A DNA stretch of 64,000 bases from Gallionella sp. Its GTDB lineage: Bacteria > Pseudomonadota > Gammaproteobacteria > Burkholderiales > Gallionellaceae. Under the pieces are notes generated by a model. The model made no database searches. It was not told the origin of the DNA and saw only the letters and a program-made list of their open reading frames with translations. The number at the start of each line of letters is the position of its first letter. Positions within the stretch are counted from its first letter, which is position 1. The stretch lies in contig JAUSAO010000116.1 in NCBI GenBank assembly GCA_030652475.1, positions 27,407 to 91,406 of the forward strand. The letters run 5' to 3'. Shown here piece by piece: positions 38,844 through 49,968 of this stretch. A program made the translations under genes and the position numbers.

Positions 38844-39806
38844 CTACTGCTCAACTACATAATTATCAGTCGAATTCACTTTGGCGGCCTGCTGCGCCAC
38901 ACCGGATATAAGTCTGACCGGTGCGACACGACGCCCCAGCTGCAATCCCACACCAACAAACCCTTCCGGGCCATATAAACCGATTTTTCCATCCGGCAAT
39001 CCGGTATCCAGTCCCAGACGCTGACCCTGTGCCAGACGTTTGATTTGCGTGGCATCCAGCTGCAGCTGCGGCATATCCGGCATCAGACTCACCAGCGGCA
39101 GAACACACGCATCGCGTGCCGCATCACTCATCTCATGCAATTGCTCAAAATTATAACCATCAGCCAAGTTGAAATGTGCGATCGCCGTACGGCGCAATCC
39201 TATCAGGTGCGCGCCACAACCCAGCGCCGCACCGATATCTTCCGCCAGCGTGCGTACATACGTACCCTTGCTGCAACGCACGGAAATTTCCATTTCGTTA
39301 CCCGCGAAGCGATTCAACACCAACTCATGTATCACCACCGTACGCAACGGCCGATCGATGGTAATACCTTTGCGGATATATTCGTAAAGCGGCTTGCCCT
39401 GATGTTTGAGCGCGCTGTGCATGGGCGGCATCTGCTCGATTTCACCAAGAAACCGCGTCAAAACTGCTGTGATATCCGCCAGCGTACTCTCCACCGGATG
39501 CTCGGCGGTAATTTCGCCTTCTGCATCCCCGGTCGTCGTGGTTTGTCCCAAGCGCAACAATGCAGTGTAGGATTTATCCGCATCCAGCAAGGCATTGGAG
39601 AATTTGGTCGCCTCACCGAAGCAAACCGGCAGCAAGCCAGTCGCCAACGGATCGAGCGTGCCGGTATGCCCCGCTTTTTCAGCCTGGAACAGACGGCGAA
39701 TTTTTTGCAGCGCATCGTTGGAACTCAATTCCAGCGGCTTATCGAACAGCAAGACACCATCGATGGAACGCCATTTACTTCTGAATTGCGGTTTATTTTT
39801 CGTCAA
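38844..39806 (-). CDS. truB: tRNA pseudouridine(55) synthase
   Basis: 320 aa. The only usable start is TTG 39806, giving a 14-bp overlap with rbfA. Catalytic Asp in [16 protein letters not shown] (44-59); [14 protein letters not shown] before it and [12 protein letters not shown] further on. A C-terminal PUA-like segment (about 245-310) is present. Weak start codon suggests low, coupled translation. Confidence 0.95.
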   Translation of the reverse strand: MTKNKPQFRSKWRSIDGVLLFDKPLELSSNDALQKIRRLFQAEKAGHTGTLDPLATGLLPVCFGEATKFSNALLDADKSYTALLRLGQTTTTGDAEGEITAEHPVESTLADITAVLTRFLGEIEQMPPMHSALKHQGKPLYEYIRKGITIDRPLRTVVIHELVLNRFAGNEMEISVRCSKGTYVRTLAEDIGAALGCGAHLIGLRRTAIAHFNLADGYNFEQLHEMSDAARDACVLPLVSLMPDMPQLQLDATQIKRLAQGQRLGLDTGLPDGKIGLYGPEGFVGVGLQLGRRVAPVRLISGVAQQAAKVNSTDNYVVEQ

Positions 39807-40155
39807 GATGAAAATCGCTGGCTACCGCCTGATCAATCAACTGCGACAAGTGACTGCCACGCTCGACTGACGAATCGAAGACAAAATGCAATTGCGGCAT
39901 GATGCGCAGCTTGATGCTGCGCGCCAGTCGGCTGCGCAGAAAACCCGCAGCACGATCCAGACCTTCTTGCGCCTCGGCGTGTTTACCATCCAGACGCGTG
40001 AAGAAAATCTTGGCATGAGAGTAATCACCCGCCACTTCAACGCCGGTAATGGTTACCAGCTTCACCCGCGGGTCGTTGATTTCAAGACGCACCAACTGCG
40101 CGATTTCTCGCTGCATCTGTTGCGCCACACGGTCTGTTCTCGCAAAGTTAGTCAT
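39793..40155 (-). CDS. rbfA: Ribosome-binding factor A
   Basis: 120 aa KH-fold factor for 30S maturation. [21 protein letters not shown] (7-27, seen as [10 protein letters not shown]) and the [10 protein letters not shown] strand are typical; LKIRMIPQLHF-like [14 protein letters not shown] follows. ATG 40155 shares one base with the infB stop (TAATG). Confidence 0.97.
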   Translation of the reverse strand: MTNFARTDRVAQQMQREIAQLVRLEINDPRVKLVTITGVEVAGDYSHAKIFFTRLDGKHAEAQEGLDRAAGFLRSRLARSIKLRIMPQLHFVFDSSVERGSHLSQLIDQAVASDFHLDEK

Positions 40156-42839
40156 TACAGCGTACGTGCGACCTCAACGATTTCATAGGCTTCCAGCTTG
40201 TCATCAACCTGAAGGTCATTGAAATTCTTCACAGACAAACCACACTCGAAATTGGCTCTCACTTCTTTGGCATCGTCCTTGAAGCGCTTCAAAGAATCCA
40301 GCTCGCCTTCATGAATAAGCTCGTTGCCGCGCATTACACGCACTTTGCAGCCACGCTTGACCACGCCTTCTAACACCATACAACCTGCAATGGTACCCAC
40401 TCTGGAAACAACAAATACCTGGCGCACTTCGACCAACCCCAGGTTGCTTTCTCTCTTCTCGGGCGCCAACATGCCGGACAACGCTGTCTTGATGTCGTCC
40501 ATCATTGCATAGATGATTCCATAGTTGCGTATCTCTACACCGCATGATTCCGCCAACTTGCGTGCAGGGGCATCAGTACGTGTATTAAAGCCAATCAAAA
40601 CCGCCTTGGAAGCCAATGCCAGATTGATATCAGACTCATTGATCGAACCCACACCGCTATGTATCAGGTTAACCTTTACTTCGGCAGTTGAAAGTTTTTG
40701 CAGTGTTTGTGCAATCGCCTCGGCAGAACCCTGCACATCTGACTTCACAATCAGCGAAAGTGTACGCACTTCGCCTTCGGCCATTTGGTCAAACATGTTT
40801 TCCAGCTTGGCTGCCTGTTGTTTAGCCAGCTTTACACCGCGATACTTGCCCTGGCGGAACAATGCAATTTCACGCGCACGTTTTTCGTCGGACAATACCA
40901 TCAGTGATTCGCCTGCATCGGGAACTTCCGACAAACCCTGAATTTCGACAGGGATAGACGGCCCAGCCTCTTGTACACTCTTGCCACCTTCATCCAGCAT
41001 GGCGCGCACACGACCGAACACCGAGCCTACCAGCACCGCATCACCGCGCTTCAACGTACCAGACTGAATCAACACGGTCGCAACCGGTCCCTTGCCCTTA
41101 TCCAGACGCGCCTCGATGACCAAGCCCTTAGCATTGCAGACACGCGGCGCTTTCAACTCCATCAACTCGGCTTGCAACAAAATCGATTCCAACAACTGAT
41201 CGATACCCTGCCCCGACTTTGAGGAAACCTCAACGTACATCGCATCGCCGCCCCAATCTTCCGGAACCACGCCCTCGGCAACCAGTTCCTGCTTGACACG
41301 CTCAATATTGGCATCGGCTTTATCGACCTTGGTAATCGCCACTACCAGCGGCACGTTACCCGCCTTGGCGTGTGCGATAGCCTCTTTCGTCTGCGGCATC
41401 ACACCGTCGTCAGCCGCCACCACCAGGATAACAATGTCCGTTGCTTTCGCGCCGCGTGCACGCATGGCAGTAAATGCCTCGTGACCCGGCGTATCGAGGA
41501 AGGTAATCATGCCGCGCGGAGTATCTACGTGATAAGCGCCTATGTGCTGGGTAATACCGCCCGCTTCGCCCGAAACGACACGCGTGCGGCGGATATAATC
41601 CAGCAATGAAGTCTTGCCGTGATCCACGTGACCCATGACAGTCACAACCGGGGCACGCGCCTCAGGCTCCACATCATGATGTTCTTCATCATCCATCAAA
41701 TAGGCATCAGGGTCGTCCAGCTTGGCAGCCTTGGCAACGTGGCCTAATTCTTCCACCACAATCATCGCCGTTTCCTGATCCAGCACCTGATTGATGGTAA
41801 CCATCATACCCATCTTCATCAGCACCTTAATGATCTCGACGGCTTTAACAGCCAGTTTTTGCGCCAACTCTGCGACAACAATCGTTTCAGGAACAGCCAC
41901 TTCGCGCACCACAGCCTCTGTCGGCAGGGTAAATGCATGAGCCGCTTCATCAACCACATGCTTGCCATGCTTGCCGTGCTTGGGGGCACGAACCGGCATC
42001 GTCCAGGATTTATTCTTGGTCGCCGTCTTATCAACAGCGCGAGCGGGAGCTTTGGGTGCTGCACGCTTGTTACCCGTTTTGTCATCACGACTAACAGGTG
42101 CGGCCTTCACTTCGACTTTAGGTTTTCTGTCCGGTCTGATCACTTTGTCACCAGGTCGCATAGTAGGTTTATGCAGCGTGCCCGCCTTGTCCTGCTCGAC
42201 TGGAGCAGGCTGCAATGCGCGCTCCGGAACAGACTCGGCTGAAGCCTGAGCCTGGGCTGACACCAGACCCGGAGCAAGCTCGACTGCTGATGCAACCACG
42301 GCAGCAACTTCTGCGCTTGTTTCAACCTTTACCGGCTCAACAGCGGGCGCTTCGGACTGGAACTGCTTTTCTGCCCTGAATTTATTGCGCTCATTCTTGG
42401 CAATCAATTCGGCTTCCTGACGTGCCGCCAATTCTGCCTGCAATCGCGCTTCCTGCTCACGTATGCCTAATTCTTCACGCCCCAACACCTTAACCGACTC
42501 AGCACTGGTTAACACTGCGGCAGGCTGAGCAACAGCAGCAACAGGCGCGGGTGCCACGACACGACGCTTGCGCACTTCAACCTGAATGGTACGTGCACGT
42601 CCGGACTTGTCCGAGCTTTGAATTTCCGTAGTTTCACGGCGCGTAAGCGTTATTTTTTTGGCAGAATTATCAGCGCCATGTGCCTGACGTAAATACTCAA
42701 GCAACTGTGCCTTGTCAGTCTCAGAAACCGTGTCTGATGCCTCTGATTGCACGCCACCGGCAGCATGTAACTGCTCCAACAGCAAAGCTACCGGCAATCC
42801 AAGCTCAGCCGCAAATTGTATTACGTTCAATTTTCCCAT
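40155..42839 (-). CDS. infB: Translation initiation factor IF-2
   Basis: 894 aa from the second ATG (42839), five bases after AAAGGA. N-terminal IF2_N domain ([20 protein letters not shown]), a long variable Ala/Glu/Lys-rich linker (about 95-290), then a second IF2_N-like segment and the GTPase: GHVDHGKT (G1), DTPGHEAF (G3), TKVDKAD (G4). C-terminal domains bind fMet-tRNA. 159 bp after nusA. Confidence 0.98.
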   Translation of the reverse strand: MGKLNVIQFAAELGLPVALLLEQLHAAGGVQSEASDTVSETDKAQLLEYLRQAHGADNSAKKITLTRRETTEIQSSDKSGRARTIQVEVRKRRVVAPAPVAAVAQPAAVLTSAESVKVLGREELGIREQEARLQAELAARQEAELIAKNERNKFRAEKQFQSEAPAVEPVKVETSAEVAAVVASAVELAPGLVSAQAQASAESVPERALQPAPVEQDKAGTLHKPTMRPGDKVIRPDRKPKVEVKAAPVSRDDKTGNKRAAPKAPARAVDKTATKNKSWTMPVRAPKHGKHGKHVVDEAAHAFTLPTEAVVREVAVPETIVVAELAQKLAVKAVEIIKVLMKMGMMVTINQVLDQETAMIVVEELGHVAKAAKLDDPDAYLMDDEEHHDVEPEARAPVVTVMGHVDHGKTSLLDYIRRTRVVSGEAGGITQHIGAYHVDTPRGMITFLDTPGHEAFTAMRARGAKATDIVILVVAADDGVMPQTKEAIAHAKAGNVPLVVAITKVDKADANIERVKQELVAEGVVPEDWGGDAMYVEVSSKSGQGIDQLLESILLQAELMELKAPRVCNAKGLVIEARLDKGKGPVATVLIQSGTLKRGDAVLVGSVFGRVRAMLDEGGKSVQEAGPSIPVEIQGLSEVPDAGESLMVLSDEKRAREIALFRQGKYRGVKLAKQQAAKLENMFDQMAEGEVRTLSLIVKSDVQGSAEAIAQTLQKLSTAEVKVNLIHSGVGSINESDINLALASKAVLIGFNTRTDAPARKLAESCGVEIRNYGIIYAMMDDIKTALSGMLAPEKRESNLGLVEVRQVFVVSRVGTIAGCMVLEGVVKRGCKVRVMRGNELIHEGELDSLKRFKDDAKEVRANFECGLSVKNFNDLQVDDKLEAYEIVEVARTL

Positions 42840-42998
42840 TACCATCCTTTAAACTAAACCACTCAACGGAGCATAAAAACCTCCTGCGGCAATCAGCCAC
42901 TGCATCGTGCGACAATCACATCACTTGTTAATGACGTAATAAATTCACTCACCACGCGCCTTGCATTCAGCCAATCTCGCTACGTTTTCAAACCCACA

Positions 42999-44471
42999 TT
43001 ATACAAACCAGGGTGCCCGCGCCGCCATAATCAACGCATTTGCGCGTTCATTGCCCAAACCGGACAACTCGACCAATTCATCCACATCCAGATCGGCTAG
43101 TTGCTCTTGTGTCGTCACACCTTTTACAGACAACACGCGCGCAAGCTCATCATCCATGCCGTCAAGCTTGAGCAAGTCATCAATACCGTGCTCGACCTTT
43201 TCTTCGTTGACCAGGGCCGCATTCAACAAGGCATTCCTCGCGCGACTACGCAATTCGGTAACGGTATCCTCATCAAACGTCTCAATTTCCAGCATCTCTT
43301 CAACCGGCACATAGGCGACTTCTTCGAGCGTCGCAAAACCTTCCTGCACCAGAATATCCGCAACCTCTTCATCGACGTCCAGCTTTTGCATGAAAAGCGC
43401 ACGCGTCTTGACGAATTCCTGATCATGCCTCTCCTGGGCTTGCTCGACCGTCAAAATATTGAGTACCCAGCCGGTCATTTCACTTGCCAGACGGACGTTC
43501 TGTCCGCCACGCCCGATCGCCTGCGCCAGATTTTCTTCTTCAACCACGACATCCATGCTATGACGATCTTCATCCACCACGATACTGCTCACTTCAGCGG
43601 GGGCCAGGGCATTGATAACGTAGGTAGCGGGGTCTTCCGACCACAAAATAATGTCCACGCGCTCACCAGCCAACTCATTGGTGACACTTTGCACACGCGA
43701 ACCGCGCATACCCACACAAGTTCCGATAGGGTCGATGCGTTGATCGTGTGATTGCACGGCAATCTTGGCACGCGAACCCGGGTCGCGTGCCGCACCCATG
43801 ATTTCCAGCAAATTCTCTTCAATCTCGGGGACTTCCAGCTCAAACAGCTTAACCAGCAGATCCGTCGAGGTACGAGACAAGATCACTTGCGGGCCACGCA
43901 CACTGCGATCTACACGCAACAAATGCGCTCTGACGCGGTCACCGATGCGCATATTTTCTTTGGGAATCATTTGATCACGCGGCAGTAACGCCTCGATCTT
44001 GCCAAACTCCACAATCGCATTGCCACGCTCAAGGCGCTTGACCGTACCGGAAACCAGATGCTCTTTACGATCCATAAAATCCGCAAGTATCTGCTCACGC
44101 TCAGCATCACGGATTTTCTGGAAAATAACCTGCTTAGCCGCTTGCGCACCAATACGTCCGAAGTCTATTGACTCCAAAGGCGTTTCAACAAACTCGCCCA
44201 ACTGAATGCCGGGATCACGTTTTTGTGCTTCTTCCAGCTTGATATGCAAATCCGGCGTCTCAAAGGTTTCATCGTCCATCACTTCCCAGCAACGGAAAGA
44301 TTCGAATTCACCGGTGTTACGATCTATCGCGACGCGCACATCAGCCTCATCGTCAAATTGCTTCTTGGTTGCAGAAGCCAACGCGGATTCCAGCGCAGCA
44401 AATACGACCTCTTTGTCCACGTTTTTTTCACGAGACAACGCATCCACCAGCAACAAAACATCACGACTCAT
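42999..44471 (-). CDS. nusA: Transcription termination/antitermination factor NusA
   Basis: 490 aa. N-terminal polymerase-binding domain (1-130), S1 ([18 protein letters not shown]), two KH domains ([38 protein letters not shown]), and two C-terminal acidic repeats (about 365-485). ATG 44471. The nusA-infB gap of 159 bp shows no terminator. Confidence 0.98.
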   Translation of the reverse strand: MSRDVLLLVDALSREKNVDKEVVFAALESALASATKKQFDDEADVRVAIDRNTGEFESFRCWEVMDDETFETPDLHIKLEEAQKRDPGIQLGEFVETPLESIDFGRIGAQAAKQVIFQKIRDAEREQILADFMDRKEHLVSGTVKRLERGNAIVEFGKIEALLPRDQMIPKENMRIGDRVRAHLLRVDRSVRGPQVILSRTSTDLLVKLFELEVPEIEENLLEIMGAARDPGSRAKIAVQSHDQRIDPIGTCVGMRGSRVQSVTNELAGERVDIILWSEDPATYVINALAPAEVSSIVVDEDRHSMDVVVEEENLAQAIGRGGQNVRLASEMTGWVLNILTVEQAQERHDQEFVKTRALFMQKLDVDEEVADILVQEGFATLEEVAYVPVEEMLEIETFDEDTVTELRSRARNALLNAALVNEEKVEHGIDDLLKLDGMDDELARVLSVKGVTTQEQLADLDVDELVELSGLGNERANALIMAARAPWFV

Positions 44472-44518
44472 ACCATTCTCCAGCTAAGCATTCGCTTGTC
44501 AGCGACGAGCATAAAATT

Positions 44519-44944
44519 CTAAAAAGTCGGCACCAAGCGTGCCTTATCCACATTCGCCAGTTCAATTTCAACCGGAACATCATCCACATTCATCTGCAAT
44601 ACACCCTCGCTTACCGCGACGATGATGCCGATAAAATTTTTACGGCCTGCCATCGGCATACGCAATTTAAGCTGCGCCTTTTCACCCGCGAAACGGATAA
44701 AGTCAGCCTCTTTCTTGAGCGGCCTATCCAGCCCCGGCGAAGAGATTTCAAGACGATCGTAATCAATATTTTCAACCGTAAAGAGCCGAGTCAATTGATT
44801 GCTGACCACCTGACAATCCTCAACGGAAATACCCTCAGGCTTATCGATGAACACACGCAACATCCCATGACCGGAACGCTCGATATCCACCAACTCATAT
44901 CCCAGGCCAGTTACCGTCGTTTCAACCAGCTTTACCACATCCAT
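44519..44944 (-). CDS. rimP: Ribosome maturation factor RimP
   Basis: 141 aa from ATG 44944 ([20 protein letters not shown]); the open frame extends upstream into the leader without homology. [12 protein letters not shown] and [16 protein letters not shown] are RimP signatures. First gene of the operon with nusA and infB. A short GGGC/GCCC hairpin with T-run lies about 20 bp upstream (44961-44981) and may be an attenuator. Confidence 0.96.
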   Translation of the reverse strand: MDVVKLVETTVTGLGYELVDIERSGHGMLRVFIDKPEGISVEDCQVVSNQLTRLFTVENIDYDRLEISSPGLDRPLKKEADFIRFAGEKAQLKLRMPMAGRKNFIGIIVAVSEGVLQMNVDDVPVEIELANVDKARLVPTF

Positions 44945-44960
44945 AATTGCGATCCACAAA

Positions 44961-45027
44961 TAAAAAACGGGCAAAAAGCCCATCCGTAAACAGCGCGAAG
45001 TATAGCAAATTTTACAGTTAAAAGAAA
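44961..45027 (-). promoter_or_regulatory. rimP-nusA-infB promoter and short leader hairpin
   Basis: On the minus strand TATACT (44999-45004) is a good -10, with TTTCTT 17 bp upstream as a poor -35 and a GC-rich discriminator. The leader then forms GGGC-TTTTT-GCCC followed by GTTTTTTATT, a weak 4-bp terminator-like stem before rimP. Both calls are inferred by eye. Confidence 0.4.
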
Positions 45028-45132
45028 TCGAAAAGCTACGGAAAATGCCTTTATGCGTCAGTTGCCTATCAAACTGAGGACATCAGCAACAGAATAGTGA
45101 TCAGCGACACAGGGTGCATGCCACGCGACTCC

Positions 45133-46737
45133 TTAAAAATTATCCTGATAACGCACCGTGACGGGATAGCGCCAGTCTTTTCCGTAGCCTCGTTCGGTGA
45201 TACGCACACCTACGGCAGACTGACGCCGCTTATATTCGCTACTTCGTATCAAATGCACCACGCGCCTCACATCCACCTCGGCATAGCCAGACGCGACAAT
45301 ATCAGGAATGGTTAGATTCTTTTCCACATAACACTCCACGATGCCATCCAGCACTTCGTATGCCGGCAAATTATCCTGATCGGTCTGATCAGGACGTAAC
45401 TCGGCACTGGGTGCACGCGTAATAATCCGCTCCGGAATGACATAACCCAAGGTATTGCGATAACGCGCCAGTCGATAAACCAGCATCTTGCTGACATCTT
45501 TCAACACCGAAAAACCACCCGCCATGTCTCCGTATAAAGTAGCGTAGCCTACGCTCATTTCTGATTTATTCCCCGTGGTCAGCACCAGCGATCCGAATTT
45601 ATTGGATAAAGCCATTAAAATATTACCCCGGATACGCGCCTGCAAATTCTCCTCCGTCGTATCCTCTGGCCTGCCTGAGAAGCACGCCTCAAGTGTTGCC
45701 AAATATCCCTGAAATAACGGCTCTATCGAAAACTCTTCATAATGTACGCCGAGTATCCCGGCCATTTCTCGGGCATCATCCAGGCTTATTTGCGCGGTAT
45801 AGGATGACGGCATCATCACCGCACGCACCTTATCCGCACCCAGCGCATCTACCGCAATGGCCAGCGTCAGTGCAGAATCTATGCCGCCCGACAACCCCAG
45901 CAACACCCCCGGAAAACGATTTTTACCAATGTAATCCCGCACACCCAAGCACAGAGCGCGATATACACCCGCCTCCATGCCAGGCAGCATGGCAATCTCA
46001 CCGACGGGTCGCGCGTCAGCAGCCATTTCCATAAAAGACAATTCTTCTTCAAAAACAGCACTCTGCATCATTAATTGCGCGGAGCTATCCATCGCAAAGG
46101 ATCCGCCATCAAAAACCAGCTCATCCTGGCCGCCAACCATGTTGGCATAGACCACGGACATGCCGGTTTCTGCGATACGCAAACGCAACGCACTATACCG
46201 GGATGCCTGCTTCTCAATCGCATACGGTGATGCATTCAGCACCAGCAACACTTGCGCACCCGCTTTGCGGGCGAGCAGTGCTGCGTCCTGCTCCCACACG
46301 TCAGCACAAATATTGAGTCCGAAATTAATGCCGCCCAACTCAAACACGCAGGCCTCAGTGCCGCCAGAGAAATAACGTTTTTCATCAAACACGGCGTAAT
46401 TAGGCAGGGAATGTTTTAAATAAGTCGCAGCCACCTTGCCATCACGCAACAAGGAGGCGGCGTTATAACGCTTTCCATCCTGCTCATGCGGGTGACCCAC
46501 GATCACGGCTATACCGGAAACGCGTAGCGCAAGTTCATCTAAAGCCGCCTTGCAAGCCTGAAAAAAACCACTCCGCAACAATAAATCCTCCGGCGGATAG
46601 CCACACAGACTCAACTCAGGTGTCAACATCAGTTTCGCGCCACCGAGCTTGGCCTGCTCTGCATAGCGCAATATCTTTGCAGAGTTTTCCTTCAGGTCGC
46701 CCAGTACACAGTTAATTTGCGCGATTGCCAGTTTCAT
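45133..46737 (-). CDS. nadE: Glutamine-dependent NAD+ synthetase
   Basis: 534 aa, two domains. Nitrilase-type glutaminase (1-250): Glu in LTPELSLCGYPPEDLL, Lys in LKHSLPNYAVFDEKRYF, Cys in GLNICADVWEQD. Synthetase domain from about 270 with P-loop LGLSGGIDSALTLAI, TTGNKSEMSVGYATLYGD and the RAPSAELRPDQTDQD segment. Makes NAD from deamido-NAD with glutamine. Stands alone between rimP and ompA genes; 46738-46921 upstream has no gene. Confidence 0.97.
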   Translation of the reverse strand: MKLAIAQINCVLGDLKENSAKILRYAEQAKLGGAKLMLTPELSLCGYPPEDLLLRSGFFQACKAALDELALRVSGIAVIVGHPHEQDGKRYNAASLLRDGKVAATYLKHSLPNYAVFDEKRYFSGGTEACVFELGGINFGLNICADVWEQDAALLARKAGAQVLLVLNASPYAIEKQASRYSALRLRIAETGMSVVYANMVGGQDELVFDGGSFAMDSSAQLMMQSAVFEEELSFMEMAADARPVGEIAMLPGMEAGVYRALCLGVRDYIGKNRFPGVLLGLSGGIDSALTLAIAVDALGADKVRAVMMPSSYTAQISLDDAREMAGILGVHYEEFSIEPLFQGYLATLEACFSGRPEDTTEENLQARIRGNILMALSNKFGSLVLTTGNKSEMSVGYATLYGDMAGGFSVLKDVSKMLVYRLARYRNTLGYVIPERIITRAPSAELRPDQTDQDNLPAYEVLDGIVECYVEKNLTIPDIVASGYAEVDVRRVVHLIRSSEYKRRQSAVGVRITERGYGKDWRYPVTVRYQDNF

Positions 46738-46876
46738 ATTTATTCGGGAATTCGTTAGGTATGTGCATCTTATTCCATTTATGAAGCAAAAGTTAACGGT
46801 CGCAGGACATGTTGACTAACACCACTGATCTACTGCTAGCTCAGGCTTCAATCGATAATAAAATATTCAACGCCAA

Positions 46877-46906
46877 AAAAAACGGGCTGATAACAGCCCG
46901 TTTTTT
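46877..46906 (-). terminator. Terminator after the first ompA-like gene
   Basis: AAAAAACGGGCTG and CAGCCCGTTTTTT flank ATAA. Perfect symmetry with T-runs on both strands, 16 bp after the ompA-like stop; it could act in both directions. Confidence 0.93.
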
Positions 46907-46921
46907 CAGCGCATGTGAAAA

Positions 46922-47974
46922 TTACTGTATCACACGCACTCTTGTTTGCTCATTGATCACCGAGCGAATTTCGACACGACGATTTTCTTCACGACCTGCT
47001 TTGGTCTTATTGTCTGCAACCGGCTTTGTTTCGCCATATCCTTCGGAAACAATGCGACCTTCCGCAACACCTTTATTCACCAGATAGGCTTTGACAGATG
47101 CGGCACGACGCTCAGAAAGTTTCTGATTGTAAGCGTCACTACCCAGACTGCATGTATGCCCGGAAATATCGAGCTTTGCATCCGGATAAGCTGCGGCAAA
47201 TTCGGCCACTTCGTTCAATTTAGCGTCAGCGGCAGGGCGCAACTTGGCAGAATCAAAGTCGAATTGAGTACCCTTGAGTGTTACTGGCTTCTCTTCCAGC
47301 AACGTCTTCCATGTTTCCGAAACCGGAGCGGGTTTCGGTGCAACAACAGGAGCAGCGATCTGCTTTACAACAGCAGGTGCTACCACCGCTGCCACTGCTG
47401 GTGCGACATAAGGGCTGTCAAAGTAGTAATTGATGCCGACAGTCAAATTGTCGTTATTCAACTTCTGGCCACCATTCTTGCCAGAGATAGTGGTGTATTC
47501 ACCTGCTACACTCCAGTGAGGCGCAAACTTGTATTCCACGCCCAGGCCCAGATGAGTGCCGTTCGCTGAACCTGTCGCCGCACCTGTCACACGACTTGAG
47601 CCGTAGCCCAGCTTCGCATAGGGCAGCCAGTTACCGGATGGCAGACCCAGCTTCATATCCAGACCATAAACATCGCTGCCATAATTCACAGTGCCGGCAG
47701 GCGCAGTGTGTGTAGCCTTTTGGTTAAAATCCGCAAAACCATCCACACCCAGCAAAAAGCCACTCATGTCCCAGTTGTAACCTGCTTCAAGCCCATAAGT
47801 GTCAGCGCTCTTGGCATTTGCTGTGGGCAAAGCCACCGTACCCGCACCTGCAATGTCCGAACGGTTAGAGCCGATTTTGCCGCCGATCCAGCCACCAGAA
47901 AATTCGCTGGCGTGCACTGCGGAGATGCTCAGCAGCGCAGCTGCCAAGGCGATAGTCATTGTGCTTTTTTTCAT
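46922..47974 (-). CDS. OmpA-like outer membrane protein (paralogue 1)
   Basis: 350 aa from the second ATG (AAGGA six bases away). Signal peptide ending SAVHA (about 22 aa), an 8-strand OmpA-type barrel (about 23-190, ending VGINYYF), an Ala/Pro/Val hinge (PYVAPAVAAVVAPAVV), and an OmpA C-terminal domain (FDFDSAKL ... NQKLSERRAASVKAYL ... RRVEI). Unusual: GHTCSLGSDAYN has Cys where OmpA-like domains carry the Asp that binds diaminopimelate of peptidoglycan. It is a tandem paralogue of the next gene. Anchoring of the wall may therefore be weak. Confidence 0.93.
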   Translation of the reverse strand: MKKSTMTIALAAALLSISAVHASEFSGGWIGGKIGSNRSDIAGAGTVALPTANAKSADTYGLEAGYNWDMSGFLLGVDGFADFNQKATHTAPAGTVNYGSDVYGLDMKLGLPSGNWLPYAKLGYGSSRVTGAATGSANGTHLGLGVEYKFAPHWSVAGEYTTISGKNGGQKLNNDNLTVGINYYFDSPYVAPAVAAVVAPAVVKQIAAPVVAPKPAPVSETWKTLLEEKPVTLKGTQFDFDSAKLRPAADAKLNEVAEFAAAYPDAKLDISGHTCSLGSDAYNQKLSERRAASVKAYLVNKGVAEGRIVSEGYGETKPVADNKTKAGREENRRVEIRSVINEQTRVRVIQ

Positions 47975-48112
47975 CATTTTTCCTTATTTTTGTTGGGTCT
48001 CGAAAGATCATTTAAGCTGTATTCGGCGGGCATTTTATCTCAGTCGCCCCCCTAAATATTGCCAGTTGCAAAAATACAACATCAGATCAGCAAGTTTTCT
48101 CCGACAGCCGCC

Positions 48113-49171
48113 TTATTCCGTTACACGCACTCGCTTCTCTTCCGTGATAACCGAGCGGATTTCAACACGACGGTTTTGTGCACGCCCCGCTTCAGTATTA
48201 TTATCAGCGATGGGCTGTGCAAATCCATGCCCCTCAACACTGATGCGTTCGGCTGCTACCCCACGTTCTATCAGCGCCACCTTGAATGCTGCGGCACGAC
48301 GCTCAGAGAGCTTCTGGTTGTAAGCCTCCTTGGATTTTCCTGCCCGGTAATCCGTATGGCCGGATATTTGCAACTGAGCGCCGGGATACAGCTTGGCAAA
48401 TTCAGCCACATCATCAAGCTCAGTATTTGCGGATGGCAGCAGCTTTGCCGAATTTGTATCGAAATTAACCCCGGAGAAGGTCACAGGTTTTTCTTCCAGC
48501 AACGTTTTCCATATTTCTTTCGGCTCTTCCTTTATCACGAGCGGTACGGCCGGCTTCATCATCTCGACGGGCGCGACTTCCTTGGGTTCCTCTTGCCTGA
48601 CAACCGGAACGACGGGTGCGGCGTAGGGAATATCGGAGGTATCGAAGTAGTAATTCACCCCGATAGTGAAATTATTATTGTTCAGCTTGACTGCGCCGGT
48701 CTTGGCACTTCCCAAACTGTATTCACCCGACACGCTTAAATTGGGCATGAACTTGTACTCCACGCCTAGACCAAGATGCGCACCACTCCCGCTGATCGCG
48801 CTGGCTCCGCCATTGCCGGTTGTGCGCGCATAGCCCAACTTGACATAAGGCAACCAGCTGTCCAGAGGAAAACCCAACTTGCCGTCCAGGCCATAAGCAC
48901 GGCTACCATAATTCACCAGACCCGGATTATGCGTAGCTTTGCCGTTCAGGTCTGCAAAACCGTTCACACCCAACAGGAAGGTATCCATACTCCAGTTATA
49001 GCCGCCTTCCAGCCCGAATACTGTCGCACTTTTTTTATCCAGAGCGGTCAGATCGGAGACGTTATAACCAAGCTTGGCACCCACCCATACACCATCGAAT
49101 TCACTGGCTTGCACTACGTGCATACCCAGCAGCGCAACTACCAGAGTAAAATTAATCGTACTTTTTTTCAT
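48113..49171 (-). CDS. OmpA-like outer membrane protein (paralogue 2)
   Basis: 352 aa. Signal peptide MKKSTINFTLVVALLGMHVV, cleaved near VQA. Barrel about 23-190 (YNWSMDTFLLGVNGFADLNG), hinge rich in Pro/Glu (VVRQEEPKEVAPVEMMKP), C-terminal OmpA domain with GHTDYRAGKSKEAYNQKLSE, here with the usual Asp. Shares WKTLLEEKPVT and most of the barrel with paralogue 1, so the pair arose by duplication. The 138-bp gap between them (47975-48112) probably holds a separate promoter. Confidence 0.93.
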   Translation of the reverse strand: MKKSTINFTLVVALLGMHVVQASEFDGVWVGAKLGYNVSDLTALDKKSATVFGLEGGYNWSMDTFLLGVNGFADLNGKATHNPGLVNYGSRAYGLDGKLGFPLDSWLPYVKLGYARTTGNGGASAISGSGAHLGLGVEYKFMPNLSVSGEYSLGSAKTGAVKLNNNNFTIGVNYYFDTSDIPYAAPVVPVVRQEEPKEVAPVEMMKPAVPLVIKEEPKEIWKTLLEEKPVTFSGVNFDTNSAKLLPSANTELDDVAEFAKLYPGAQLQISGHTDYRAGKSKEAYNQKLSERRAAAFKVALIERGVAAERISVEGHGFAQPIADNNTEAGRAQNRRVEIRSVITEEKRVRVTE

Positions 49172-49224
49172 TACCGCCCCCTTTAATATATTGCTCAGCT
49201 GATGAGCACCAAAAACAACACCCC

Positions 49225-49968
49225 TTAACTTCCAGCCATACGCTGCCGTCTGGCTTCAAACAAGCATATTCCAGTACTCACCGAGACATTCAGACTTTCC
49301 ACGCTACCCAGCATCGGTATACGTACCAGTTCATCACAGGTTTCCATCGTCAGGCGCCGCAAGCCCTCACCTTCCGCGCCCAACACCAAAGCCAGCGCAC
49401 CCGTATGTTTAAAGCTGTGCAAATCCTGCTGGGCTTCGCCTGCGGCACCCACCACCCAGATACCCTGCTCCTTCAATTCACGCAAGGTACGTGCAAGATT
49501 GGTGACCGTGATATAAGGCACCGTTTCCGCCGCGCCGCAGGCAACTTTCTCCACCGTCGCGGTAATACCCACCGCACGGTCTTTGGGAGCGATAACCGCA
49601 TGCACGCCGAATGCGTCTGCACTGCGCAGACAGGCGCCCAGATTATGAGGATCCTGTATGCCGTCCAGCACCAGCAACAACGGCGGCTCGGTGAGCGTCT
49701 CAAGCACATCGGACAAATGTTGCACGCGCCGTGCCGCATCGACACGCGCAGCCACGCCCTGATGCCTTGCGCCACCTGCCATCCCATCCAGGCGCGCGCC
49801 ATCCACCGGGATGACCCGCACACCACTGGCTTCAGCCAGCTTAATCAGGTCACGCATGCGCGGATCCTGGCGTTGCGATTGCAGGTAAATTTCCATCACC
49901 CCGTCAGGATTCTGACGAATGCGCGAGGTAACCGCATGAAAACCGTAAATAAGTCTCAGATCAGCCAT
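49225..49968 (-). CDS. rlmB: 23S rRNA (guanosine-2'-O-)-methyltransferase RlmB
   Basis: 247 aa from ATG 49968 ([18 protein letters not shown]), overlapping rnr by 8 bp. SpoU/TrmH family: [38 protein letters not shown] and [18 protein letters not shown], the three SPOUT motifs with the knot. Modifies G2251 in E. coli. rnr-rlmB pairing is conserved in proteobacteria. Confidence 0.97.
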   Translation of the reverse strand: MADLRLIYGFHAVTSRIRQNPDGVMEIYLQSQRQDPRMRDLIKLAEASGVRVIPVDGARLDGMAGGARHQGVAARVDAARRVQHLSDVLETLTEPPLLLVLDGIQDPHNLGACLRSADAFGVHAVIAPKDRAVGITATVEKVACGAAETVPYITVTNLARTLRELKEQGIWVVGAAGEAQQDLHSFKHTGALALVLGAEGEGLRRLTMETCDELVRIPMLGSVESLNVSVSTGICLFEARRQRMAGS

